Notes under the pieces: generated by a model
What the model saw: the letters and a program-made list of their open reading frames with translations, nothing else
The model's database searches: none
Told to the model about the DNA's origin: nothing
Assembly (NCBI GenBank): GCA_964017235.1
Contig: OZ024936.1
Span: forward strand, 12,066,496-12,130,495
Length of the DNA: 64,000 nucleotides
From: Sabellastarte sp. h YS-2021
Lineage: Eukaryota > Annelida > Polychaeta > Sabellida > Sabellidae
Direction of reading: 5' to 3'
Shown: piece after piece, positions 36,932 to 50,834 of the stretch
How the letters are laid out: each line of letters begins with the position of its first letter
Numbering within the stretch: position 1 is the first letter of the stretch
Translations under genes and position numbers: made by a program

Positions 36932-38105
36932 TTGGTGTCCCTCGGAACGACCAAAATTGGCGTACTCGATGGTAAGGCATCTACACATGTACGACGAAAT
37001 CCCCATTTAAAATCAATGGGAAATACTGTTTCTGCTCATATCTACGAAATTAAGGTCTTTAGACCCTACCCTGTTATATTGTATAGACTCAGACTGGACC
37101 ACTCTATCCATTGGTGGAAAAAAATTGGTGTCCCTCGGAACAACCAAAATTGGCGTACTCAATGGTAAGGCACCTGTACTAGTGTATATGCATGGCAAAA
37201 TCCCCATTTAAAATCAATGGGAAATACTGTTTCTGCTCATATCTACGAAATTAAGGTCTTTAGACCCTACCCTGTTATATTGTATAGACACAGACTGGAC
37301 CACTCTATCCATTGGTGGAAAAAAATTGGTGTCCCTCGGAACGACCAAAATTGGCGTACTTGATGGTAAGGCATCTACACATGTACAACGAAATCCCCAT
37401 TTAAAATCAATGGGAAATACTGTTTCTGCTCATATCTACGAAATTAAGGTCTTTAGACCCTACCCTGTTATATTGTATAGACTCAGACTGGACCACTCTA
37501 TCCATTGGTGGAAAAAAATTGGTGTCCCTCGGAACGACCAAAATTGGCGTACTCAATGGTAAGGCACCTGTACTAGTGTATATGCATGGCAAAATCCCCA
37601 TTTAAAATCAATGGGAAATACTGTTTCTGCTCATATCTACGAAATTAAGGTCTTTAGACCCTACCCTGTTATATTGTATAGACTCAGACTGGCCCACTCT
37701 ATCCATTGGTGGAAAAAAATTGGTGTCCCTCGGAACGACCAAAATTGGCGTACTCGATGGTAAGGCATCTAAACATGTACGACGAAATCCCCATTTAAAA
37801 TCAATGGGAAAAACTGTTTCTGCTCATATCTACGAAATTAAGGTCTTTAGACCCTACCTTGTTATATTGTATAGACTCAGACTGGACCACTCTATCCATT
37901 GGTGGAAAAAAATTGGTGTCCCTCGGAACGACCAAAATTGGCGTACTCGATGGTAAGGCATCTACACATGTACGACGAACTCCCCATTTAAAATCAGTGG
38001 GAAATACTGTTTCTGCTCATATCTACGAAATTAAGGTCTTTAGACCCTACCCTGTTATATTGTACAGACTCAGACTGGACCACTCTATCCATTGGTGGAA
38101 AAAAA
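36932..38105 (+). repeat. 6-monomer HOR, copy 3 (1,174 bp)
   Basis: Same order and length as copies 1 and 2. Private changes: GTACAACG (37387) and, in the fifth unit (37720), TCTAAACATG with GGGAAAAACTG and ACCTTGTT. That fifth unit recurs at 43960 and, in part, at 60536. Confidence 0.85.
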
Positions 38106-39681
38106 TTGGTGTCCCTCGGAACGACCAAAATTGGCGTACTCGATGGTAAGGCACCTGTACTAGTGTATATGCATGGCAAAATCCCCATTTAAAATCAATG
38201 GGAAATACTGTTTCTGCTCATATCTACGAAATTAAGGTCTTTAGACCCTACCCTGTTATATTGTATAGACTCAGACTGGACCACTCTATCCATTGGTGGA
38301 AAAAAATTGGTATCCCTCGGAACGACCAAAATTTGCGTACTCGATGGTAAGGCATCTACACATGTACGACGAAATCCCCATTTAAAATCAATGGGAAATA
38401 CTGTTTCTGCTCATATCTACGAAATTAAGGTCTTTAGACCCTACCCTGTTATATTGTATAGACTCAGACTGGACCACTCTATCCATTGGTGGAAAAAAAT
38501 TGGTGTCCCTCGGAACGACCAAAATTGGCGTACTCGATGGTAAGGCATCTACACATGTACGACGAAATCCCCATTTAAAATCAATGGGAAATACTGTTTC
38601 TGCTCATATCTACGAAATTAAGGTCTTTAGGCCCTACCCTGTTATATTGTATAGACTCTGACTGGACCACTCTATCCATTGGTGGAAAAAAATTGGTGTC
38701 CCTCGGAACGACCAAAATTGGCGTACTCGATGGTAAGGCATCTACACATGTACGACGAAATCCCCATTTAAAATCAATGGGAAATACTGTTTCTGCTCAT
38801 ATCTACGAAATTAAGGTCTTTAGACCCTACCCTGTTATATTGTATAGACTCAGACTGGACCACTCTATCCATTGGTGGAAAAAAATTGGTGTCCCTCGGA
38901 ACAACCAAAATTGGCGTACTCAATGGTAAGGCACCTGTACTAGTGTATATGCATGGCAAAATCCCCATTTAAAATCAATGGGAAATACTGTTTCTGCTCA
39001 TATCTACGAAATTAAGGTCTTTAGACCCTACCCTGTTATATTGTATAGACTCAGACTGGACCACTCTATCCATTGGTGGAAAAAAATTGGTGTCCCTCGG
39101 AACGACCAAAATTGGCATACTCGATGGTAAGGCACCTGTACTAGTGTATATGCATGGCAAAATCCCCATTTAAAATCAATGGGAAATACTGTTTCTGCTC
39201 ATATCTACGAAATTAAGGTCTTTAGAACCTACCCTGTTATATTGTATAGACTCAGACTGGACCACTCTATCCATTGGTGGAAAAAAATTGGTGTCCCTCG
39301 GAACGACCAAAATTGGCGTACTCGATGGTAAGGCATCTACACATGTACGACGAAATCCCCATTTAAAATCAATGGGAAATACTGTTTCTGCTCATATCTA
39401 CGAAATTAAGGTCTTTAGACCCTACCCTGTTATATTGTATAGACTCAGACTGGACCACTCTATCCATTGGTGGAAAAAAATTGGTGTCCCTCGGAACGAC
39501 CAAAATTGGCGTACTCGATGGTAAGGCACCTGTACTAGTGTATATGCATGGCAAAATCCCCATTTAAAATCAATGGGAAATACTGTTTCTGCTCATATCT
39601 ACGAAATTAAGGTCTTTAGACCCTACCCTGTTATATTGTATAGACTCAGACTGGACCACTCTATCCATTGGTGGAAAAAAA
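38106..39681 (+). repeat. 8-monomer mixed block (1,576 bp), recurs at 61,115
   Basis: Order: B (38106), ATTTGCG (38307), TTAGGCCC with CTCTGAC (38500), plain (38693), B with AACAACC (38886), B with GGCATAC and AGAACC (39087), plain (39288), B (39481). The same order and exact length recur at 61115-62690, and a version lacking one A unit occurs at 44346-45728. Four of eight units are B. Confidence 0.85.
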
Positions 39682-40847
39682 TTGGTGTCCCTCGGAACGA
39701 CCAAAATTGGCGTACTCGATGGTAAGGCATCTACACATGTACGACGAAATCCCCATTTAAAATCAATGGGAAATACTGTTTCTGCTCATATCTACGAAAT
39801 TAAGGTCTTTAGACCCTACCCTGTTATATTGTATAGACTCAGACTGGACCACTCTATCCATTGGTGGAAAAAAATTGGTGTCCCTCGGAACGACCAAAAT
39901 TGGCGTACTCGATGGTAAGGCATCTACACATGTACGACGAACTCCCCATTTAAAATCAGTGGGAAATACTGTTTCTGCTCATATCTACGAAATTAAGGTC
40001 TTTAGACCCTACCCTGTTATATTGTACAGACTCAGACTGGACCACTCTATCCATTGGTGGAAAAAAATTGGTGTCCCTCGGAACGACCAAAATTGGCGTA
40101 CTCGATGGTAAGGCATCTACACATGTACGACGAAATCCCCATTTAAAATCAATGGGAAATACTGTTTCTGCTCATATCTACGAAATTAAGGTCTTTAGAC
40201 CCTACCCTGTTATATTGTATAGACTCAGACTGGACCACTCTATCCATTGGTGGAAAAAAATTGGTGTCCCTCGGAACGACCAAAATTGGCGTACTCGATG
40301 GTAAGGCATCTACACATGTACGACGAAATCCCCATTTAAAATCAATGGGAAATACTGTTTCTGCTCATATCTACGAAATTAAGGTCTTTAGGCCCTACCC
40401 TGTTATATTGTATAGACTCAGACTGGACCACTCTATCCATTGGTGGAAAAAAATTGGTGTCCCTCGGAACGACCAAAATTGGCGTACTCGATGGTAAGGC
40501 ATCTACACATGTACGACGAAATCCCCATTTAAAATCAATGGGAAATACTGTTTCTGCTCATATCTACGAAATTAAGGTCTTTAGACCCTACCCTGTTATA
40601 TTGTATAGACTCAGACTGGACCACTCTATCCATTGGTGGAAAAAAATTGGTGTCCCTCGGAACGACCAAAATTGGCGTACTCGATGGTAAGGCACCTGTA
40701 CTAGTGTATATGCATGGCAAAATCCCCATTTAAAATCAATGGGAAATACTGTTTCTGCTCATATCTACGAAATTAAGGTCTTTAGACCCTACCCTGTTAT
40801 ATTGTATAGACTCAGACTGGACCACTCTATCCATTGGTGGAAAAAAA
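39682..40847 (+). repeat. 6-monomer HOR (5 A + 1 B), copy 1 (1,166 bp)
   Basis: Order: plain, GAACTCCCC/ATCAGTGGG with TTGTACAG (39875), plain, TTAGGCCC (40261), plain, B (40647). This is a different 6-mer from the 1,174-bp unit to its left, which has two B units. Confidence 0.85.
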
Positions 40848-42206
40848 TTGGTGTCCCTCGGAACGACCAAAATTGGCGTACTCGATGGTAAGGCATCTAC
40901 ACATGTACGACGAAATCCCCATTTAAAATCAATGGGAAATACTGTTTCTGCTCATATCTACGAAATTAAGGTCTTTAGACCCTACCCTGTTATATTGTAT
41001 AGACTCAGACTGGACCACTCTATCCATTGGTGGAAAAAAATTGGTGTCCCTCGGAACGACCAAAATTGGCGTACTCGATGGTAAGGCATCTACACATGTA
41101 CGACGAACTCCCCATTTAAAATCAGTGGGAAATACTGTTTCTGCTCATATCTACGAAATTAAGGTCTTTAGACCCTACCCTGTTATATTGTACAGACTCA
41201 GACTGGACCACTCTATCCATTGGTGGAAAAAAATTGGTGTCCCTCGGAACGACCAAAATTGGCGTACTCGATGGTAAGGCATCTACACATGTACGACGAA
41301 ATCCCCATTTAAAATCAATGGGAAATACTGTTTCTGCTCATATCTACGAAATTAAGGTCTTTAGACCCTACCCTGTTATATTGTACAGACTCAGACTGGA
41401 CCACTCTATCCATTGGTGGAAAAAAATTGGTGTCCCTCGGAACGACCAAAATTGGCGTACTCGATGGTAAGGCATCTACACATGTACGACGAAATCCCCA
41501 TTTAAAATCAATGGGAAATACTGTTTCTGCTCATATCTACGAAATTAAGGTCTTTAGACCCTACCCTGTTATATTGTATAGACTCAGACTGGACCACTCT
41601 ATCCATTGGTGGAAAAAAATTGGTGTCCCTCGGAACGACCAAAATTGGCGTACTCGATGGTAAGGCATCTACACATGTACGACGAAATCCCCATTTAAAA
41701 TCAATGGGAAATACTGTTTCTGCTCATATCTACGAAATTAAGGTCTTTAGGCCCTACCCTGTTATATTGTATAGACTCAGACTGGACCACTCTATCCATT
41801 GGTGGAAAAAAATTGGTGTCCCTCGGAACGACCAAAATTGGCGTACTCGATGGTAAGGCATCTACACATGTACGACGAAATCCCCATTTAAAATCAATGG
41901 GAAATACTGTTTCTGCTCATATCTACGAAATTAAGGTCTTTAGACCCTACCCTGTTATATTGTATAGACTCAGACTGGACCACTCTATCCATTGGTGGAA
42001 AAAAATTGGTGTCCCTCGGAACGACCAAAATTGGCGTACTCGATGGTAAGGCACCTGTACTAGTGTATATGCATGGCAAAATCCCCATTTAAAATCAATG
42101 GGAAATACTGTTTCTGCTCATATCTACGAAATTAAGGTCTTTAGACCCTACCCTGTTATATTGTATAGACTCAGACTGGACCACTCTATCCATTGGTGGA
42201 AAAAAA
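40848..42206 (+). repeat. Same 6-mer, copy 2 with an extra monomer (1,359 bp)
   Basis: Order as copy 1 with one added A unit (41234) that also carries TTGTACAG but not GAACTCCCC. The added unit looks like a hybrid of the GAACTCCCC unit's right side and a plain unit's left side, as expected from an unequal exchange inside the monomer. Length is copy 1 plus exactly 193. Confidence 0.85.
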
Positions 42207-43372
42207 TTGGTGTCCCTCGGAACGACCAAAATTGGCGTACTCGATGGTAAGGCATCTACACATGTACGACGAAATCCCCATTTAAAATCAATGGGAAATA
42301 CTGTTTCTGCTCATATCTACGAAATTAAGGTCTTTAGACCCTACCCTGTTATATTGTATAGACTCAGACTGGACCACTCTATCCATTGGTGGAAAAAAAT
42401 TGGTGTCCCTCGGAACGACCAAAATTGGCGTACTCGATGGTAAGGCATCTACACATGTACGACGAACTCCCCATTTAAAATCAGTGGGAAATACTGTTTC
42501 TGCTCATATCTACGAAATTAAGGTCTTTAGACCCTACCCTGTTATATTGTACAGACTCAGACTGGACCACTCTATCCATTGGTGGAAAAAAATTGGTGTC
42601 CCTCGGAACGACCAAAATTGGCGTACTCGATGGTAAGGCATCTACACATGTACGACGAAATCCCCATTTAAAATCAATGGGAAATACTGTTTCTGCTCAT
42701 ATCTACGAAATTAAGGTCTTTAGACCCTACCCTGTTATATTGTATAGACTCAGACTGGACCACTCTATCCATTGGTGGAAAAAAATTGGTGTCCCTCGGA
42801 ACGACCAAAATTGGCGTACTCGATGGTAAGGCATCTACACATGTACGACGAAATCCCCATTTAAAATCAATGGGAAATACTGTTTCTGCTCATATCTACG
42901 AAATTAAGGTCTTTAGGCCCTACCCTGTTATATTGTATAGACTCAGACTGGACCACTCTATCCATTGGTGGAAAAAAATTGGTGTCCCTCGGAACGACCA
43001 AAATTGGCGTACTCGATGGTAAGGCATCTACACATGTACGACGAAATCCCCATTTAAAATCAATGGGAAATACTGTTTCTGCTCATATCTACGAAATTAA
43101 GGTCTTTAGACCCTACCCTGTTATATTGTATAGACTCAGACTGGACCACTCTATCCATTGGTGGAAAAAAATTGGTGTCCCTCGGAACAACCAAAATTGG
43201 CGTACTCAATGGTAAGGCACCTGTACTAGTGTATATGCATGGCAAAATCCCCATTTAAAATCAATGGGAAATACTGTTTCTGCTCATATCTACGAAATTA
43301 AGGTCTTTAGACCCTACCCTGTTATATTGTATAGACTCAGACTGGACCACTCTATCCATTGGTGGAAAAAAA
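42207..43372 (+). repeat. Same 6-mer, copy 3 (1,166 bp)
   Basis: Order as copy 1. The closing B (43172) carries AACAACC and CTCAATGG, unlike the closing B of copies 1 and 2, so the end of this copy has recombined with the B family seen at 38886. Confidence 0.85.
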
Positions 43373-43959
43373 TTGGTGTCCCTCGGAACGACCAAAATTG
43401 GCATACTCGATGGTAAGGCACCTGTACTAGTGTATATGCATGGCAAAATCCCCATTTAAAATCAATGGGAAATACTGTTTCTGCTCATATCTACGAAATT
43501 AAGGTCTTTAGAACCTACCCTGTTATATTGTATAGACTCAGACTGGACCACTCTATCCATTGGTGGAAAAAAATTGGTGTCCCTCGGAACGACCAAAATT
43601 GGCGTACTCGATGGTAAGGCATCTACACATGTACGACGAAATCCCCATTTAAAATCAATGGGAAATACTGTTTCTGCTCATATCTACGAAATTAAGGTCT
43701 TTAGACCCTACCCTGTTATATTGTATAGACTCAGACTGGACCACTCTATCCATTGGTGGAAAAAAATTGGTGTCCCTCGGAACGACCAAAATTGGCGTAC
43801 TCGATGGTAAGGCATCTAAACATGTACGACGAAATCCCCATTTAAAATCAATGGGAAATACTGTTTCTGCTCATATCTACGAAATTAAGGTCTTTAGACC
43901 CTACCCTGTTATATTGTATAGACTCAGACTGGACCACTCTATCCATTGGTGGAAAAAAA
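43373..43959 (+). repeat. Three-monomer linker block (B-A-A)
   Basis: B with GGCATAC and AGAACC (43373), plain A (43574), A with TCTAAACATG (43767). It joins the 1,166-bp 6-mer series to the duplicate of the 37,720-39,681 segment. Confidence 0.7.
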
Positions 43960-45728
43960 TTGGTGTCCCTCGGAACGACCAAAATTGGCGTACTCGATGG
44001 TAAGGCATCTAAACATGTACGACGAAATCCCCATTTAAAATCAATGGGAAAAACTGTTTCTGCTCATATCTACGAAATTAAGGTCTTTAGACCCTACCTT
44101 GTTATATTGTATAGACTCAGACTGGACCACTCTATCCATTGGTGGAAAAAAATTGGTGTCCCTCGGAACGACCAAAATTGGCGTACTCGATGGTAAGGCA
44201 TCTACACATGTACGACGAACTCCCCATTTAAAATCAGTGGGAAATACTGTTTCTGCTCATATCTACGAAATTAAGGTCTTTAGACCCTACCCTGTTATAT
44301 TGTACAGACTCAGACTGGACCACTCTATCCATTGGTGGAAAAAAATTGGTGTCCCTCGGAACGACCAAAATTGGCGTACTCGATGGTAAGGCACCTGTAC
44401 TAGTGTATATGCATGGCAAAATCCCCATTTAAAATCAATGGGAAATACTGTTTCTGCTCATATCTACGAAATTAAGGTCTTTAGACCCTACCCTGTTATA
44501 TTGTATAGACTCAGACTGGACCACTCTATCCATTGGTGGAAAAAAATTGGTGTCCCTCGGAACGACCAAAATTGGCGTACTCGATGGTAAGGCATCTACA
44601 CATGTACGACGAAATCCCCATTTAAAATCAATGGGAAATACTGTTTCTGCTCATATCTACGAAATTAAGGTCTTTAGGCCCTACCCTGTTATATTGTATA
44701 GACTCTGACTGGACCACTCTATCCATTGGTGGAAAAAAATTGGTGTCCCTCGGAACGACCAAAATTGGCGTACTCGATGGTAAGGCATCTACACATGTAC
44801 GACGAAATCCCCATTTAAAATCAATGGGAAATACTGTTTCTGCTCATATCTACGAAATTAAGGTCTTTAGACCCTACCCTGTTATATTGTATAGACTCAG
44901 ACTGGACCACTCTATCCATTGGTGGAAAAAAATTGGTGTCCCTCGGAACAACCAAAATTGGCGTACTCAATGGTAAGGCACCTGTACTAGTGTATATGCA
45001 TGGCAAAATCCCCATTTAAAATCAATGGGAAATACTGTTTCTGCTCATATCTACGAAATTAAGGTCTTTAGACCCTACCCTGTTATATTGTATAGACTCA
45101 GACTGGACCACTCTATCCATTGGTGGAAAAAAATTGGTGTCCCTCGGAACGACCAAAATTGGCATACTCGATGGTAAGGCACCTGTACTAGTGTATATGC
45201 ATGGCAAAATCCCCATTTAAAATCAATGGGAAATACTGTTTCTGCTCATATCTACGAAATTAAGGTCTTTAGAACCTACCCTGTTATATTGTATAGACTC
45301 AGACTGGACCACTCTATCCATTGGTGGAAAAAAATTGGTGTCCCTCGGAACGACCAAAATTGGCGTACTCGATGGTAAGGCATCTACACATGTACGACGA
45401 AATCCCCATTTAAAATCAATGGGAAATACTGTTTCTGCTCATATCTACGAAATTAAGGTCTTTAGACCCTACCCTGTTATATTGTATAGACTCAGACTGG
45501 ACCACTCTATACATTGGTGGAAAAAAATTGGTGTCCCTCGGAACGACCAAAATTGGCGTACTCGATGGTAAGGCACCTGTACTAGTGTATATGCATGGCA
45601 AAATCCCCATTTAAAATCAATGGGAAATACTGTTTCTGCTCATATCTACGAAATTAAGGTCTTTAGACCCTACCCTGTTATATTGTATAGACTCAGACTG
45701 GACCACTCTATCCATTGGTGGAAAAAAA
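43960..45728 (+). repeat. Duplicate of 37,720-39,681 lacking one monomer
   Basis: Nine units matching 37720-39681 one for one except that the ATTTGCG unit (38307) has no counterpart: TCTAAACATG/GGGAAAAACTG/ACCTTGTT (43960), GAACTCCCC (44153), B (44346), TTAGGCCC/CTCTGAC (44547), plain, B AACAACC (44933), B GGCATAC (45134), A with TCTATACATTGG (45335), B (45528). The offset to the source changes from 6,240 to 6,047, which is 193. Confidence 0.85.
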
Positions 45729-47288
45729 TTGGTGTCCCTCGGAACGACCAAAATTGGCGTACTCGATGGTAAGGCATCTACACATGTACGACGAAATCCC
45801 CATTTAAAATCAATGGGAAATACTGTTTCTGCTCATATCTACGAAATTAAGGTCTTTAGGCCCTACCCTGTTATATTGTATAGACTCAGACTGGACCACT
45901 CTATCCATTGGTGGAAAAAAATTGGTGTCCCTCGGAACGACCAAAATTGGCGTACTCGATGGTAAGGCATCTACACATGTACGACGAAATCCCCATTTAA
46001 AATCAATGGGAAATACTGTTTCTGCTCATATCTACGAAATTAAGGTCTTTAGACCCTACCCTGTTATATTGTATAGACTCAGACTGGACCATTCTATCCA
46101 TTGGTGGAAAAAAATTGGTGTCCCTCGGAACGACCAAAATTGGCGTACTCGATGGTAAGGCATCTACACATGTACGACGAACTCCCCATTTAAAATCAGT
46201 GGGAAATACTGTTTCTGCTCATATCTACGAAATTAAGGTCTTTAGACCCTACCCTGTTATATTGTACAGACTCAGACTGGACCACTCTATCCATTGGTGG
46301 AAAAAAATTGGTGTCCCTCGGAACGACCAAAATTGGCGTACTCGATGGTAAGGCATCTACACATGTACGACGAAATCCCCATTTAAAATCAATGGGAAAT
46401 ACTGTTTCTGCTCATATCTACGAAATTAAGGTCTTTAGACCCTACCCTGTTATATTGTATAGACTCAGACTGGACCACTCTATCCATTGGTGGAAAAAAA
46501 TTGGTGTCCCTCGGAACGACCAAAATTGGCGTACTCGATGGTAAGGCATCTACACATGTACGACGAAATCCCCATTTAAAATCAATGGGAAATACTGTTT
46601 CTGCTCATATCTACGAAATTAAGGTCTTTAGGCCCTACCCTGTTATATTGTATAGACTCAGACTGGACCACTCTATCCATTGGTGGAAAAAAATTGGTGT
46701 CCCTCGGAACGACCAAAATTGGCGTACTCGATGGTAAGGCATCTACACATGTACGACGAAATCCCCATTTAAAATCAATGGGAAATACTGTTTCTGCTCA
46801 TATCTACGAAATTAAGGTCTTTAGACCCTACCCTGTTATATTGTATAGACTCAGACTGGACCACTCTATCCATTGGTGGAAAAAAATTGGTGTCCCTCGG
46901 AACAACCAAAATTGGCGTACTCAATGGTAAGGCACCTGTACTAGTGTATATGCATGGCAAAATCCCCATTTAAAATCAATGGGAAATACTGTTTCTGCTC
47001 ATATCTACGAAATTAAGGTCTTTAGACCCTACCCTGTTATATTGTATAGACTCAGACTGGACCACTCTATCCATTGGTGGAAAAAAATTGGTGTCCCTCG
47101 GAACGACCAAAATTGGCATACTCGATGGTAAGGCACCTGTACTAGTGTATATGCATGGCAAAATCCCCATTTAAAATCAATGGGAAATACTGTTTCTGCT
47201 CATATCTACGAAATTAAGGTCTTTAGAACCTACCCTGTTATATTGTATAGACTCAGACTGGACCACTCTATCCATTGGTGGAAAAAAA
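45729..47288 (+). repeat. 8-monomer block related to the 1,166-bp 6-mer
   Basis: Units TTAGGCCC (45729), plain with GGACCATTC (45922), GAACTCCCC/TTGTACAG (46115), plain, TTAGGCCC (46501), plain, B AACAACC (46887), B GGCATAC/AGAACC (47088). From 45,922 on this follows the order of 42207-43573. It holds the last GAACTCCCC unit in the window. Confidence 0.8.
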
Positions 47289-50200
47289 TTGGTGTCCCTC
47301 GGAACGACCAAAATTGGCGTACTCGATGGTAAGGCATCTACACATGTACGACGAAATCCCCATTTAAAATCAATGGGAAATACTGTTTCTGCTCATATCT
47401 ACGAAATTAAGGTCTTTAGACCCTACCCTGTTATATTGTATAGACTCAGACTGGACCACTCTATCCATTGGTGGAAAAAAATTGGTGTCCCTCGGAACGA
47501 CCAAAATTGGCGTACTCGATGGTAAGGCACCTGTACTAGTGTATATGCATGGCAAAATCCCCATTTAAAATCAATGGGAAATACTGTTTCTGCTCATATC
47601 TACGAAATTAAGGTCTTTAGACCCTACCCTGTTATATTGTATAGAATCAGACTGGACCACTCTATCCATTGGTGGAAAAAAATTGGTGTCCCTCGGAACG
47701 ACCAAAATTGGCATACTCGATGGTAAGGCACCTGTACTAGTGTATATGCATGGCAAAATCCCCATTTAAAATCAATGGGAAATACTGTTTCTGCTCATAT
47801 CTACGAAATTAAGGTCTTTAGAACCTACCCTGTTATATTGTATAGACTCAGACTGGACCACTCTATCCATTGGTGGAAAAAAATTGGTGTCCCTCGGAAC
47901 GACCAAAATTGGCGTACTCGATGGTAAGGCATCTACACATGTACGACGAAATCCCCATTTAAAATCAATGGGAAATACTGTTTCTGCTCATATCTACGAA
48001 ATTAAGGTCTTTAGACCCTACCCTGTTATATTGTATAGACTCAGACTGGACCACTCTATCCATTGGTGGAAAAAAATTGGTGTCCCTCGGAACGACCAAA
48101 ATTGGCGTACTCGATGGTAAGGCACCTGTACTAGTGTATATGCATGGCAAAATCCCCATTTAAAATCAATGGGAAATACTGTTTCTGCTCATATCTACGA
48201 AATTAAGGTCTTTAGACCCTACCCTGTTATATTGTATAGACTCAGACTGGACCACTCTATCCATTGGTGGAAAAAAATTGGTGTCCCTCGGAACGACCAA
48301 AATTGGCGTACTCGATGGTAAGGCATCTACACATGTACGACGAAATCCCCATTTAAAATCAATGGGAAATACTGTTTCTGCTCATATCTACGAAATTAAG
48401 GTCTTTAGACCATACCCTGTTATATTGTATAGACTCAGACTGGACCACTCTATCCATTGGTGGAAAAAAATTGGTGTCCCTCGGAACGACCAAAATTGGC
48501 GTACTCGATGGTAAGGCACCTGTACTAGTGTATATGCATGGCAAAATCCCTATTTAAAAGCAATGGGAAATACTGTTTCTGCTCATATCTACGAAATTAA
48601 GGTCTTTAGACCCTACCCTGTTATATTGTATAGACTCAGACTGGACCACTCTATCCATTGGTGGAAAAAAATTGGTGTCCCTCGGAACGACCAAAATTTG
48701 CGTACTCGATGGTAAGGCATCTACACATGTACGACGAAATCCCCATTTAAAATCAATGGGAAATACTGTTTCTGCTCATATCTACGAAATTAAGGTCTTT
48801 AGACCCTACCCTGTTATATTGTATAGAATCAGACTGGACCACTCTATCCATTGGTGGAAAAAAATTGGTGTCCCTCGGAACGACCAAAATTGGCATACTC
48901 GATGGTAAGGCACCTGTACTAGTGTATATGCATGGCAAAATCCCCATTTAAAATCAATGGGAAATACTGTTTCTGCTCATATCTACGAAATTAAGGTCTT
49001 TAGAACCTACCCTGTTATATTGTATAGACTCAGACTGGACCACTCTATCCATTGGTGGAAAAAAATTGGTGTCCCTCGGAACGACCAAAATTGGCGTACT
49101 CGATGGTAAGGCACCTGTACTAGTGTATATGCATGGCAAAATCCCCATTTAAAATCAATGGGAAATACTGTTTCTGCTCATATCTACGAAATTAAGGTCT
49201 TTAGACCCTACCCTGTTATATTGTATAGACTCAGACTGGACCACTCTATCCATTGGTGGAAAAAAATTGGTGTCCCTCGGAACGACCAAAATTGGCGTAC
49301 TCGATGGTAAGGCATCTACACATGTACGACGAAATCCCCATTTAAAATCAATGGGAAATACTGTTTCTGCTCATATCTACGAAATTAAGGTCTTTAGACC
49401 ATACCCTGTTATATTGTATAGACTCAGACTGGACCACTCTATCCATTGGTGGAAAAAAATTGGTGTCCCTCGGAACGACCAAAATTGGCGTACTCGATGG
49501 TAAGGCACCTGTACTAGTGTATATGCATGGCAAAATCCCTATTTAAAAGCAATGGGAAATACTGTTTCTGCTCATATCTACGAAATTAAGGTCTTTAGAC
49601 CCTACCCTGTTATATTGTATAGACTCAGACTGGACCACTCTATCCATTGGTGGAAAAAAATTGGTGTCCCTCGGAACAACCAAAATTGGCATACTCGATG
49701 GTAAGGCATCTACACATGTACGACGAAATCCCCATTTAAAATCAATGGCAAATACTGTTTCTGCTCATATCTACGAAATTAAGGTCTTTAGACCCTACCC
49801 TGTTATATTGTATAGACTCAGACTGGACCACTCTATCCATTGGTGGAAAAAAATTGGTGTCCCTCGGAACGACCAAAATTGGCGTACTCGATGGTAAGGC
49901 ATCTACACATGTACGACGAAATCCCCATTTAAAATCAATGGGAAATACTGTTTCTGCTCATATCTACGAAATTAAGGTCTTTAGGCCCTACCCTGTTATA
50001 TTGTATAGACTCAGACTGGACCACTCTATCCATTGGTGGAAAAAAATTGGGGTCCCTCGGAACGACCAAAATTGGCGTACTCGATGGTAAGGCATCTACA
50101 CATGTACGACGAAATCCCCATTTAAAATCAATGGGAAATACTGTTTCTGCTCATATCTACGAAATTAAGGTCTTTAGACCCTACCCTGTTATATTGTATA

Positions 50201-50834
50201 GACTCAGACTGGACCACTCTATCCATTGGTGGAAAAAAATTGGTGTCCCTCGGAACAACCAAAATTGGCGTACTCAATGGTAAGGCACCTGTACTAATGT
50301 ATATGCATGGCAAAATCCCCATTTAAAATCAATGGGAAATACTGTTTCTGCTCATATCTACGAAATTAAGGTCTTTAGACCCTACCCTGTTATATTGTAT
50401 AGACTCAGACTGGACCACTCTATCCATTGGTGGAAAAAAATTGGTGTCCCTCGGAACAACCAAAATTGGCATACTCGATGGTAAGGCATCTACACATGTA
50501 CGACGAAATCCCCATTTAAAATCAATGGCAAATACTGTTTCTGCTCATATCTACGAAATTAAGGTCTTTAGACCCTACCCTGTTATATTGTATAGACTCA
50601 GACTGGACCACTCTATCCATTGGTGGAAAAAAATTGGTGTCCCTCGGAACGACCAAAATTGGCGTACTCGATGGTAAGGCACCTGTACTAGTGTATATGC
50701 ATGGCAAAATCCCCATTTAAAATCAATGGGAAATACTGTTTCTGCTCATATCTACGAAATTAAGGTCTTTAGACCCTACCCTGTTATATTGTATAGACTC
50801 AGACTGGACCACTCTATCCATTGGTGGAAAAAAA
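47289..50834 (+). repeat. B-dense mosaic block (18 monomers, nine of them B)
   Basis: B units at 47482, 47683, 48077, 48471, 48865, 49066, 49460, 50240 and 50634. Local repeats: the pair AGACCATACC + B with AAAAGCAATGGG occurs at 48278-48671 and 49267-49660 (989 bp apart); TAGAATCAG occurs at 47683 (near 47,644) and 48672; a tetramer start with AACAACC/GGCATAC/ATGGCAAAT occurs at 49661 and 50441 (780 bp apart). Short-range exchange appears frequent here. Confidence 0.75.
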
